From contig OZ038466.1 in assembly GCA_964036295.1 (NCBI GenBank), positions 21,690,597-21,754,596 of the forward strand: a DNA stretch of 64,000 bases, written 5' to 3'. Within the stretch, counting starts at the first letter, position 1. The number at the start of each line of letters is the position of its first letter. Below are positions 46,701-60,677 of the stretch, piece by piece. The translations under genes were made by a program, and so were the position numbers. The notes beneath the pieces are model-generated. The model was not told the origin of the DNA and did not search any database. It was given only the letters and a program-made list of their open reading frames with translations. This DNA is from Plumapathes pennacea. Taxonomy: Eukaryota > Cnidaria > Anthozoa > Antipatharia > Myriopathidae.

Positions 46701-49700
46701 AATAATAATATAGTAGTAATAGTAATAGTAATAGTAACAGTTACAGTTAATAGTATTAGTAATAGTAAAAGTAATAGTAATAGTAATAGTAATAGTAATA
46801 GTAATATAGTAATAGTAATAGTAATAGTAATAGTAATAGTAATAGTAATAGTAATAGTAATAGTAATATAGTAATAGTAATAGTAATAGTAATAGTAATA
46901 GTAATAGTAATAATAATACTAAGTACAGCAAGTGTAATTCATGAGGTAGAACTATACACTGTATATAAACTACAGGTTTTCCCCTACCTGTCATTATAAA
47001 CTGGTAAATTCTGTAAGCAAGAAACAAGCATGTGTGACAACTTCCCTTGGAGGCTGTTAACATTAACTTTATTCAAATTTTACAGGTATGCCATTGCCAT
47101 GTCTCTGCAAAAGAAACAAAGAGTCATATACACAACTCCAATCAAGGTTAGACTGCAGTATTTTCACTATTTCTGGTTTCTGACAAGGCTTTTCAGAAGT
47201 TAAACAAAATGAAAACACCTTTTTTTATTATGAAGTATGAAATTTCACATCATAATTCATCATTATCACCATAATAATCATCATTACTATCACCATCACC
47301 ACTTTCACCACCATCATGTGATCACCATCATCATTATAATATTATATGTACTTGCCAATTCTCATGCCTGCAGACCAACTTCTCCTGCCTGGCTGGCTGT
47401 TACAGCCTCAACTGACACACTTATGAAAAATATGCAATTTCTAACCAGTGCGAAAAAAGAAAAGTCTATGTATCCCCAAATTCTCTGATTTTATTTAAAG
47501 GAAGAGCACTGGGGACCAGGTTGTGTTTGGTGGAACACATTCTGGGACTGGGACAGGGTAATGCTCAGGGCTGTTTCCATTTTTGGTACTGTATGCAAAT
47601 TTGGTCATATTAAGATATTCCAAAGAATCACACACGTCTGGCGGGAAACTGTGTGCTAAAGCTGCAATTCTGAAAAAACCTCATGCCTTGCGATCGAAAA
47701 ATGTTGGCATGTATATAATATCATTAACATCATCATCATTGTCATCACCAGCATCATCATCATCACTACCACCACCATCACCACCATCATCATTATCGTC
47801 ATCACCACCTTCTCCTTCATACTTGTCATTGCCATCATCATCATCAACGTCATGAGCTTTATACATTGTGTGTTTTTCATCTTCTTGCAGGCCCTCAGTA
47901 ACCAGAAGTACAGAGAACTCTATGAAGAATTTCAAGATGTTGGTCTGATGACGGGCGATGTCACCATTAACCCCAGTGCTAGTGCTCTTGTTATGACGAC
48001 TGAGGTAAGAAAACTCAAACATCACTCATTAATCAAATTTAACCCTTTCACTCCCAAGAGTGATCAACTTCAATTTTCTCTTTTCAGTCTCCCACCAGAG
48101 ATATATCATGACATATGGAGAATTTGGCATTTGATACCTTGCTTAAATGACAGCTGATTAAAACATAAATTCTCTTTTTATCTCTCATACATTTTTCTTA
48201 TTTTGTGGTTGGGAGAATTTGTACTTTGAGCTTGGGAGTTAAAGGGTTAAAAAGGCACTCTCAGCCAATTCAATGTTTTCTGTTTACATCTAGAAATCAG
48301 CATAAACCGAATGTAAAAATGTAATATGTTAATAGGAAAATAGTCTGCCAGTGCACATAAAAGAAGTTTACCCAATAAATTAATAACATAGACAAGTTGA
48401 GTTTAACTGAATCAAAATATTTATTATTTTTTCAGATTTTAAGAAGCATGTTGTATCGCGGATCAGAGGTAAGAAATACAAAGCATGTTACAAACCTGGC
48501 AACTCTTCCACATTACATGTACACATCACACTCCCAACAATGTGCAAAGAAAATGAAAAACGCATACAGCACATGCAATGTCTTCTCTTACAGTACATAC
48601 ATCCATGTCTCATCTCCCGCAACCTCACAAGAGCTTTTTTTTCCCCTCAGATTATGCGAGAAGTAGCATGGGTTGTGTTTGATGAAATCCATTACATGAG
48701 GGATAAAGGTGAGCTGTTGTGTTTTGTTTTTCTACTACATGTACACTTCATATGCTTGGTACAGTACTCATTGTTCCTTCTCCTTACTGCATTACACATC
48801 TGTGGTTAGACATACCAACTACCATCTTGATCACATTCAGGTGCATGAATTTTTATATGGCTGTGGAAGACAGAGCCAATTTTATATTATTTAATATGGC
48901 TTTTATCTCTCAGAACGTGGTGTTGTTTGGGAAGAAACAATCATCCTACTGCCAGATAATGTTCACTACGTGTTCTTGTCAGCCACCATTCCTAATGCAA
49001 AACAGTTTGCAGAGTGGATAGCACATCTTCACAAGCAGGTACATCATATCTATACATTGTACTGTGCAGTTGCATCAACTATATTATTTGTGATGTGATG
49101 GGCTGTAGACAAAAATTCAAGCATCAAGCACTCTAGCTACCATCTATATCCAGGGATATCCCTGGATCAGTATGGCCTGTACATTTTTTTGTGTTACAGG
49201 CAGGACAGTGAGTAATGCTGAAATGGCAGGCCATTATTTTGTGCAGTACTGAGTGTTGTCTCTTCTTTTTTTCTCTCTTTGTTCAGCCTTGTCATGTGGT
49301 GTACACAGATTTCCGTCCCACGCCTCTACAACACTACATTTTCCCAGCTGGTGGGGATGGCCTATTTCTTGTGCTGGATGAAAAAGTAAGAGACTTCTGT
49401 GATAATTTTATACATGTATTACAAATTGCACACACGTTAAGGTATAGTTGAAGGACACTCTCCTAAGCGGACAGCTCTACCTACAGAAACCTCTACGAAA
49501 CCCTGTTTAAACTCTAGCTCAGTCAAACTCTGTATTTAAACATTCTCATAAATGCACAGTTCCAGTTACAGACACTTCTCTTCCAAGGGGTGTTTGCTTA
49601 TGAGAGCTTTACCTCACTGTAATCTTGAAAGTGTACAGTAAGTGTTAGGGTGTCAGGATATATCCTCACCATGAAACTATTCCTCAGGTTTCTGAAAAAA

Positions 49701-52700
49701 GAAAAAAACTTTAAAGTTATACAGAAAAAAAAATCATATTTTTGCACAATAATAATATTTCAAGTGAAGAAAAATTTTGATACTACATGAATTATCCAAA
49801 GCTGTGATAACTTTATTCCCAGTTTCTCTGGAGAGAAAATCTAATGATATTACTACCAGTATCATTATTGCTCAAATTCATTCTCCTTCTGTAGGGAGAT
49901 TTCCGTGAAGAAAATTTCCAGAAAGCCATGGCTGTGATTAGGACAGGGGGCACAGACCCAGGTTCAATCAAAGGAAGGAAAGGTGGCACGAAAGGTTTGT
50001 TATGTCCAACTCCTTCCCTATACTAAATCAGTGACTGACAGATCTGGAATGGGGTACATAATATTCCTCTGAAGCTCTATCGCCCATGTCCAGCAAGTAG
50101 GTGAGGGAGGAGGGGCTCTGTCCGAAAGTTATTTATAACTTTCGGACAGAGGGGTGTGTCTTAAGAAGTTTGAATGCGGCAGTCGTAAGCTAAGAATTGC
50201 ACTGTATAAATCTGCCTTTAATTCACCTTAATGTGAAATGCGAGGGTTTATAGGTCTGGGCAGAGTTTTGACTTTTAAATGATTGACAAAATGTGCATAC
50301 TGCACAGGTCCTTCCAACTGTTTCAAAATTGTGAAGATGATCATGGAGAGAAACTTCCAACCAGTCATCATCTTCAGCTTCAGCAAGAAAGAGTGTGAAG
50401 CGTACGCCTTACAGATGTCCAAGCTGGACTTCAACACAGGTACGGTATTTTCATGAAAACTGGGGGTCCTTTGGTAAGTAAGTGAAGTCGCAATGTATAA
50501 ATCGGGCTTTACAGGCGCACATTATCAGTGGTGAAGGATCAGTATCGGCTTTCCGATTAGCGGGTCGCGTTCCGAAAAGAGTCGCTCATCAATTAATTTT
50601 TCAAGTGCGTCCAAGCGGACATACCTGCTCGAGTTTTTTTCGTCCAAATTGAGATTTGTGCATCCCAGGACGCAATGACGTGCTCTTGATGCAACACTGA
50701 GTGCAGAAAACTCATTTCTATGCTATCCAATCCTTAGCCCCCAGTGGTATTCTAGTTACATAGACCCAGACAAGAGCGCCATCTGCAGTTTTGGTTTTCT
50801 AATACTAATGATGAATTGTTTTGAGGAGAATATGAAGTGGCGCAAATTTTCAAAAACATATTTCATAAAAGGAGTCTCAACTTTAGTGCTGTGTAATCTG
50901 CCAAGCAAGAAATTCAACTGAATATCTTTTCTTCAGCTGAAGAGAAGAATCTGGTGCAAGAAGTGTTTAATAACGCAATTGACTGTCTGTCTGATGAAGA
51001 TAAGAAACTCCCACAGGCTAGTGCATTTTTTCTTTTTTCTTTCCTCTCTTCTTTCCAGACGCAGAAAGTTGTGTGTCTTGGAGCCTTTTCGTGTCTTTTA
51101 ATGTTGTGTTGCTTTATGACTGTTATTACTTCTGCCTTTTCACATATATTATCTTATCCTTTCTTTCTTCTACCTTTTTGTCTTGGCTTTATAATCCCCC
51201 TCCCACCCCTTTGATTTCTGTCCACACCTCTTTTATTTCTTCTATTCTTTCATCACTCAGCCTTCTACTGTATGTATGTCTCCCCTCCCTCCCTCGCTCT
51301 CTCTGATCCCGTTCCTCTCTTGTTTTTCCGTAGTTTTCCTCCTCAGATTTGATTTGTGACGAATGCAGGACACGTCATATTTTCTTTTGTACCTTCTTTC
51401 TCTAATGTTTGTATTCCCTTTTGTCAGCCTTCGACGTCTCCATTCTCCGAGCCCCGCCCTCCCTCCCCGCTTCGTTATCGTGTCTCCCCCATTCTTCCTT
51501 AGTTTTCTTTCTCTGATTTGATTTGTTGACGAACACCTGACACCACAGTACCGGCGAGTATTCTCACGTTGTTCCTTTTGCACTTTTCCTTTTACAACTA
51601 CTGCAGGTTGAACACGTCTTGCCGTTGTTGAAGCGAGGAATAGGCATTCATCACTCAGGCTTGCTGCCAATCCTCAAAGAAACTATCGAAATTCTCTTTT
51701 CTGAGGGATTAATCAAGGTGAGAAACAGAAAAACTCGAACGAGATGACATGTTGCACCTCCAGACAGACAGAAAGACAGGTTTTGTTTATACTTATTTAT
51801 GTATACTTGGTTTTTGAAAATCAAAAACTGCCCTATTCTATCTACATACGCAGAGTAGTAACACTATAAATGATAAGTTGCTCTCTGTGTTTCTAGGCGC
51901 TGTTCGCGACCGAGACATTTGCGCTGGGACTTAACATGCCAGCCAGAACTGTTGTGTTCACAAATTCAAGAAAGTTTGATGGCAAAGACTTCAGATTTGT
52001 GAGTATACATGATTAAAGTTCACACACAACGCACAGGCATCATCTCTTTAGTCTGTTCATGAAGAAAAGTTGGCGTTTGTGAATACCAGGCGTGCTCTAA
52101 TTGGATCTTTGCAACACTGTCCCTTGCACTGATAGATGAGTCCAGGAAATAGAGTGGGAGGAAGAGCTAACACTCAAAATATGTTGGTTGTTGCTGTCTT
52201 TGTTTTTATTTTTGTTGTACAGTGTTAGTGGTGGTGGTGATGATGATGATGATGATAGTTGTAACATTTTTAAATGTTAAATCGATTAAAATCGCTACAA
52301 ACGCGTCACTATCACGGAGTGATTCGTGACCAAAACACACGATAACTTATACGTGACTTGACCTGGTCACAGTTATCGTGTGTTTTGGTCACGAATCACT
52401 CCGTGATAGTGGCGCGTTTGTAGCGATTAAATGATTTTGAGTCTGGCTTTGAGTTGGTGTAGTTCGTTGTTTACCGTTCCTCTGTTTCTAAGTCACCTCG
52501 GCTTGGTTACAATTATATTAATTGTTTTAGTTACCAGTTCATTGTTAAGGCTGACGATGTTGATACTACTTGTCTATATAGTTGATGGTAATATTGAACA
52601 TGCTTATGTTGTTGTTGTTGTTGTGACAGATCACATCAGGAGAGTACATACAGATGAGCGGTCGAGCAGGGCGACGCGGTCTCGACGAACGAGGAATCGT

Positions 52701-55700
52701 TATCTTGATCATTGACGAGAAGATGGGACCGGACGTGGGAAAGGACTTACTCAGGGTACGTGTGATGTTGTTAGATAATTCTCTGAAGATTCTTCATAAC
52801 ACAGCACAGCATACAAAGCACAACAACAACGCCCAGCTCAGAACAATGCAACACAACACAGGAAAGCACAGCAAGTTCAAAACCATACTGAAACCACACT
52901 TGGGAAAGCTCAGCACAACGCAACGCAACACATCGCAGCAAAGCAATACTGTACACGTTAGATAAACGGGAGCGTAGGGGGTATCTTGAACTCAGATTTT
53001 CAAAATTGCTTCTCAGTTGTGCATATACTGAGAGATGTGTCCCCCCCCCCCTCCCTTAAATTTTCAGTTAAGTTGAAACTCACTGATAAAGTGATGAAAC
53101 TTTCCTTCTACCTCAGGGCCAAGCAGATCCTCTCAACAGTGCTTTTCACCTGACTTACAACATGGTCCTGAACCTTTTACGTGTCGAAGAAGTGAACCCA
53201 GAGATAATGTTGGAGAGGTCGTTCTACCAGTTTCAGAACTATGCCACCATTCCTGGAATGATTGAGAGTAAGTTGTGTGCATACTGTACTCCTAAAACTG
53301 TGTTTACCACTCAGGCGCGCACTTAATCCGTTCACTTTCAAACTCAACATGCAAATGCATACATACATATGTGCTATATCTCTTCCTATTTCTTGCAGCC
53401 CTGAAAGAGCTTGAAGCTAAGCATGATGCCGTAGAAATTCCCAACGAAGAAGCCATCACAGTTTATTACAGGATTAGACAGCAGCTTAAGAGGCTTGGCG
53501 ATGAGATGATGGCGAGTCAATTTTATTTATCCTTTGCTTATGGTTTTACGTTTACTGCGTATTTGTGATTGGTCCAACTCGTACTGTCCATGCAAGCTCG
53601 TAATGTAGATTCTCCCAACCTTTCAAGAGGAGAATGTAAAAGTGATGTAGTGAGAACTGATAGTTCGATCAAGGTCTCCATACAAAGAGGTTATTACACG
53701 GGAAGGAGTGTAATACGGCGAAGTATTTTTACGAGTCGGTTTTATTTTTTCGAGCCTGCTTCAGGCGAGAAAAAATAAAACTGACGAGTAAAAATACAGC
53801 CGTATTGCACGACTTTTTGTGTAATAAGTTGTTTATTACACGACAAACGAAGCGGGGCAAACATTCTCGCCGCGCGCAAAATGGAACAAAAAAATGACGC
53901 GTTCGTAAACTTTGCTTGCGAAAACTGATCACGTAAGCTAATAAACCAGTTGATCTGGTTCCTGACGAGTGCAATACGCTCCCATCTTTGCACTCGTTTT
54001 GGCCCGTATTTGCACTCGAAAATGTGAAGTCGTGTAATAATGTATAATATATTTCTGATGAGAATGTGAAATAGAAAATTAAAGTTGATCACGATGGGCT
54101 AAAGTATAATCAGATTGCAAATTACATTAGCTTTTACTGTCTTTTTTATGGCGTCTTTAATTGAAGCTTCAATCCTTCTGATTAATGATGTTGTACGATA
54201 GCCATTCTAAAACGCTCTAGCACTGGCATGTAATTTAGTAACCAAGTTTTTTTATCTCCATGTTTAGGAGTTCATTCACAGGCCTAAGTATTGTTTGCCT
54301 TACATGCAGCCAGGAAGATTGATAAAGGTAACTGTAATGTTCAGTTCATTCTTTTTGTATGCCTCAAGGTTAAATGGACCCAATGTGATGAGTTTGTCTG
54401 CTGCTCTACAGGTTCAAGACAAGGATAGTGGTGACTTTGGTTGGGGTGTTGTGTTGAATTTTCAAAAGAAAGCCAATCAGAAGGTGAGCACACGGTCATG
54501 TGTTCCATGAACTTCTTGTCTTTCTGATGTTGCCGTCGTTGTAAAGTTCTTTTATAAAATAACTATGATACTACGCGCGTTCTGATTGGCGAAATAAAGA
54601 TGTAAGATGAGAGTATATTACATGCTGACGTGATACGTGATGTATTTTATTTACTCGTACTCTATGTATTTTAGTTACTCGGCGGCCTCGTGGTTTCCGT
54701 ACGCTATTCTCGTGTTCTCCCAACTTCCCACGTGTTTAAATGAGACTATATTACACAGGAACGCGTTATATATTTCTTAAATACTGTTATGTCCGGCTGT
54801 GCAGTATTCCTTCTTGCGTTTTCACGTCTTGTTTTTGTGGCTCTTCTTTTCCCTCCACCCCCCCCCCCCCCCCCCCTTTTCTTTCGTGTCACTGTTCCTG
54901 CTTCACTTTCCCCCTTCCATTGATTTCTCTTCTTGATTCTGTGCTTCTTTTGGCCTCTCTCCTTCCTTTGTTTGGCCTTTTCTACCTTCTTTCTCTTATT
55001 TTGTACTCATTGTAGTTTGTCTTCTGTACAGCTCGCCTCCTCTCTCTGGTCTGGTCTAGTCTGTCGTGTTCTCTCTCTTTTGTCTGTATCTTTCCATCTA
55101 GCTGTTTGTCTCCGGAGTTTTCATTTCTCTCTCTCTCTCTCTCTTTGAGTACCCGCGAGTCTTAACAGTCTTTACAGTTTGTTGGTTTCTTTCAACCTTA
55201 TCATGGCAGTATTTATGTGCTTTGTTGTACCTTAACACCTGTCTAACCAGTTTTGTGTGCTCTTCTCCACAGAGTGGCTCCAGCTTGGGTGAGACGTTGT
55301 ATGTGGTCGAGGCATTGTTAAATTGTTCAACCAAGACCATCAAAGCAGCTGATGGAGATATTCCGCAACCATGTGAAGCCGGCGAGAAAGGAGAGATGCA
55401 GGCAAGTCGTTAAATGAGTCACTGAAAGAATTCACTTTCTTTAGTTAAAAAATCTGCACTTTTCAGGCAGATACTTCTCGCACTGCCTCGCTTTGATTCT
55501 AACCCGGATTGCTATAAAGGCTGGTTCACACGGTAAAGCAAGTACAAACGCAAGCGCAAGAGAATGAAAACTTTTCCATTCTCTTGCGCTTGCGTTTGCG
55601 CTTGCTTCACAAATTTTACCGTGTGAACCGGTCGCTTGCGCTCGCGTTTGCGCTTGCGCTTGCTTTACTCGTGTGAACCAGGCTTTAGTGTCAACGGGTA

Positions 55701-58700
55701 TTGTTGTGCATTTAAGTAAGTAGGAGACATACAGTATCTCGCGAAGGTCTCTGCTTTATTTACTCGTACTGCACACCATATGGTGATGATCTGTCACGAG
55801 TGTCAAACTATTGCTTCTTTGAAAAAGCTGGTATTGTTAACAAATTCATGCATAATAACATGCATTATTAGGGTTAGGGGGTTAGTCCAAATTACATATC
55901 ACATAACAATTTTACATATCACATAGTCTTTCAAGTATTTTAAGGCCTTCTCTCTCGGCCCGTTGAGCTCAGATACCCGCTCAATTTTGTGAAAATGGTC
56001 TCTTGTAATACTACACTAACTTCTCCATTAGAAAACCTAAGAATAATATATAGTCCCTGTGGGCATGGACTCAACATATGGTTTTGTTTCCAGTCTTAAT
56101 TTTCCTGGCGTCTACCTCTATGGAACTCGGTTACTAATTTGTGCTTTTCAACTCCAGGTAGTTCCCATTCTCCTCCACCTGGTCAAGGCCATCAGCAGTG
56201 TACGACTTTACATCCCCAAGGACTTGCGCTCTCTGGACAGCAGACAGAGTGTAGGCAAGTCAGTACAGGTAGGCGGACTATAACAGCTGCTGAAACCTGT
56301 TGTCTTTTAAGCTGTTCAAGCAATGGCTCATCCGGAATGCGCTTGACGTGGCTGTTTAGAGAACTTATGTATTCTGGGGAAGCAATCACACATTCAACTC
56401 GCGCAAAAGCGAACATATTTGTCAGTTTGTATGTTACCCATAAAAGTTGCAGATTGTGTTTGTAATGGGAGAATCCTCGACTACAGTTTTGTGCGACATT
56501 TATTTTGAATATGAAATGTCAAGGGTTTCAGGCGGCAAACTTTTGCTGTCTTTGTACGTAAGCCAAGTGAATAGCATTTAAAAACTTTTTCTCAGTTTAG
56601 ATCAGGTCAGTGTTCAAAATCTGAATTGCGTTTCCATGCAGTACTGTCTTAGGTTCTCGTTTTTATGGATAAAAGTTGTCCCCTGGCCCCGAGGCACCCT
56701 CCCATTCCGAGTAACGCAATTGTTCATACATTTGTCTCCAAATCGAAGCGAGCCATTTACATGGGAAAATCGTGTCTTTACTGTCAAGACAAGACAAGTT
56801 CTGTTTTCTCACGTAAGTGGGGGGGGGGGGGGGGGGGGGTAACTCTTCTTCATATAAATGGGGTTCTGGTTTCCACTTGGCAGGAAGTGAAGAAGCGATT
56901 CCCTGATGGCCTCCCCGTGTTAGATCCCATAGAAGATATGAACATCAAGAACGAGGGTCTCAAGAAGCTTGTTAGGGTATGTTCTCAATACACTGAACCT
57001 TTGTAGACCAAGGATTCGACTTGCATGCCCCTATTTAGACCTGTCATCAAAAATGCTATATTTCTTGTCTGATATCAAAATTACACCCCTTCCCAAACCA
57101 AAACGACAAACTCTATACCATTGCCCAGACCAAAACGATACCACTTGGGGCGGCACATATGGCTTAGATATGGCAGTGCCCCCCTCCCCCCAGGAGTACA
57201 GTTTGGTGTAGTGTACCTCAGTTAGATGGTTTTATTTTTGCTAAGCGGTGTTGTTTTTCTTCTTCTTCTTCTTCTTTCTTTCTTTCTTTCTTTTCTTTTT
57301 TTTTTTTTTTTTTGTGATTCATTGTGTACAGAAAATCGAGATGCTGGAACACCGTATGTATACTCACCCTCTTCACAAGGATCCATCGCTGGACGCGCTG
57401 TATGCCGCGTGTGAAAAGAAAGCGCTGGTAAGGAGAAACGCTCAATCAAAGCTACAATAAGCTAATTCAGGATTACACAATTTCTTTTTCTTGATTTCGT
57501 GGCCAACAAACTTGATAAAGACCAACTCAAAATCTTGTTCTTGGTCAAAACATATTGAGGAAGTCATGTTGTGAGTAAGTCCTCCAGGCTTAAAAATGGT
57601 GGGGAAAGTGATTTGAGAAACCAAGGATTAACTAAATTCTTTCACGATCTCTTTTCCAAAAAACTCATGGCGCAACAACTGCCATCTCCGCTACCCCTTG
57701 TACTAGTGATTAATGACTACATCTTGTTCTATTTGAAGTATCTGGGATAATGAATTATGGCTACAACTTGTTCTGTTTGAACTACTGGTATGTTGGCTAA
57801 TGATTCGTGGCTACAACTTGTTCTGTTTGAACTACTGGTATGTTGGCTAATGATCGTGGCTACAACTTGTTCTGTTTGAACTACTGGTATCCGGGCTAGT
57901 GATACATGGCTACAGCTTGTACTGTTTGAACTACCCATACCTGCGCTCTGTTGAAATTAGTTTTATTTCTACGTAGTTGCATTATGACCAATATTCTCCA
58001 CTCTGCATCGTGAAGTGCGCATGATTGCTGCGTACAAGAGTAACGCTTTCTCATTCGTTCGCAGATCAGTGCAGAAATCAAAGCGGCCAAGAAGGAGTTG
58101 AAGAAGACCAAGACAGTTCTTCAACTTGATGAACTCAAATGCAGGAAAAGAGTGTTAAGAAGGTAAATATGACTTATTTTTACCCCTAACTTAATTGAGG
58201 ATTATAAGGTGAAAGATGTCAACGAAAGTGAATGTAAAAGATGAAGGCCAGCTTGCAGCTTCGCTGATTCGATATATTTTTTCTTATTCAGTCGACCAAG
58301 AATTGGTGTTTTTTCTTTCTTTTCATAGATTGGGTTACGCCACAGCAGCAGATGTCATTGAACTAAAGGGAAGAGTCGCTTGTGAACTCAGCAGGTTAGG
58401 CTGAAGTGACAGTACTCCACGTTGAACGAGTAAATCGTGGCAAGGATATATCCTTCCTCCCTATGGTCGTTCTCTCTCCCACTCTCTCTCTCTGTCCTGC
58501 ACCGTTCCTCAGTCCCTTTTTATGTGTCTATGACAGTACTCCACGTTGAACGAGTAAATCGTGGCAAGGATATACCACTCTCTCTTCCTCCTTACCCTTG
58601 TTCTCCTTTCCACTCTCTCTCTCTGTCCTGCACCGTTCCGCTGTCCCTTTATACATGTGTCCGTGTCCGCGCGCACCTACAAGAATATTGTTACGTCAGT

Positions 58701-60639
58701 CATGTTCTCATTCTGTGTATGGGCTTTCTCTTTCTTTTCACAATGTAGTGGCGACGAGCTGCTACTAACAGAGCTGATATTCAACGGCGCATTCAACGAG
58801 CTCACGCCTCAGCAATGTGCAGCACTATTGAGTTGCTTTGTTTTCGAAGAGAGGGTAAGCTACAATCCTGGACAAAACCTTGTCCCTTCCCCGCCTCCCC
58901 CCTTTTAATGTTGTAAGGAAGGACATGTGCATCTGGACATTCCAGGTTCAATTTTACATTATTGCTTAAGAGAAAGGAACAATTCATTCATTTAAGAGTG
59001 TCTGTGGCTCAACCTTTAGTCGTATGATTTAGCAGTTCGTTTTGCCCGTTTGTGTTGAACTTAAACTACGGGTCTATAGCCTTTTCAGGCAGGTCGTCCT
59101 CTTTGCTGTCATTTTAATTAGATAAAAATGAAACGCACGTGGGACACGATGAATTCAATTTTCAGAAAGCAAAACGAGGTATCCGACGTGGGACATTTAC
59201 TTGAAATCAGTAAATTCAGGGAAGACGATCTTTATGATGCGTCCAACGTAACTTTTTGACGTTACACTAGTGATGGCGTGATTCATTTTGCGGTTTGCGT
59301 TGCTTGCTCATAAAGACGTGATGTTTTGGTTTTACACAGAGTGATGAAATGCCAAAACTTAGCGAAGAACTGGCTGGACCATTGCGACAAATGCAGGTAG
59401 GTTTCCATTGGAATAGGTGTCCAGATTGTTTCTCTTTAATCATTTCACTCCCAGTAGTGATCCACTTCAATTTTCTCCTTCAGTTTCTCACCAGAAACAC
59501 ATGATAGAGTAGGGAGAACTTGGCTTTTGGTACCTTGCTAAGATGAAAGCTGATTAAACTATCAGTTCTCACTACATTACTCGTACATTTTCTTCTTAAA
59601 AGGTTGGGAGAATTTGCATTTTGAGCTTGGGAGTGAAAGGGTTAAGTTCTCCTTTTGCTCTGACGTTCGAAATGTCAGCTAAGTTTCTTTTATGTGGCGC
59701 ATAGCACATCTAGAGTCCAATCCATTTGTTTTCCCAACATCGAAGCAGAGATGCATCTTTTTTCTGTTGCCAAAGTTTTTTTAAATTAATTTTTGTGAAG
59801 CATATGTCAACATGTTCTTGCCCAAGAATAGCATTTCGTTGCTGTAAGGGAATTTATTCGATTTGTGCCATGTTTCTTCAGGAGTCCGCTCGCCGTATCG
59901 GGAAAGTGTCCCAGGAGGCCAAGCTTGAACTTGACGTGGAGGAATATGTGGAGAAGTTCCGTCCCCACATCATGGACATCGTCTACGCCTGGGCTAATGG
60001 CGCCTCGTTTGCGCAGATATGTAAAATGACGGACATATTTGAAGGTACCACACCGCTCTTTACATGTCATGTCACAAAACATTTTCCAAACAAGAATTTT
60101 ACTTAGGCCCTGTTTACATGGAAGGAGGGTGACCCTCCTCCCTTTACATGTCAAGCGCTATCCCTAGGGCCACCTCACCAAGGGCAAAAACTTGGCGGGA
60201 ATTGACAGACACCTGTTCCCTCTAAACTTGGCCCTCCTGGGAGGGTAACCCTGCCTCGAGCGTTTACATGGCCAAAATCTGTCCCTGCTGGGGGGTTACC
60301 CCAGCAAGGAGATAAGGTAGCCCTCCTTCTTAGTTTAAATTTTGGCAGGGAAACCTGGCGGCGAAATGCTTAAGGGCGCAGGTATTTGATGAGATCTTCC
60401 GGAATAGAATGAACAGGACTGACTGTGAAATTTTGTGCTTGTTTCCCCACAGGAAGTATCATCCGATGCATGCGACGCCTTGAGGAACTTCTCAGACAGA
60501 TGTGCCAAGCCTCGAAAGCTATTGGAAATACAGAACTGGAAAATAAATTTGCTGAAGGTTCGTGAACATCTTTTAAGTTTAATTTTTAGTGCGAAGATCG
60601 AAAATTGTCCGGTTACGTCGCTCATTGATCGATGATGAT

Positions 60640-60677
<38 letters not shown>

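Noticed and set aside
46692..47063. 123-aa minus-strand frame with poly-Tyr and poly-Leu
   Set aside because: It is a translation of the (TAGTAA)n microsatellite in MTR4 intron 4.
47681..48025. Asp-rich minus-strand frame (acidic protein look-alike)
   Set aside because: Antisense of the CAT/CAC repeat and MTR4 exon 6.
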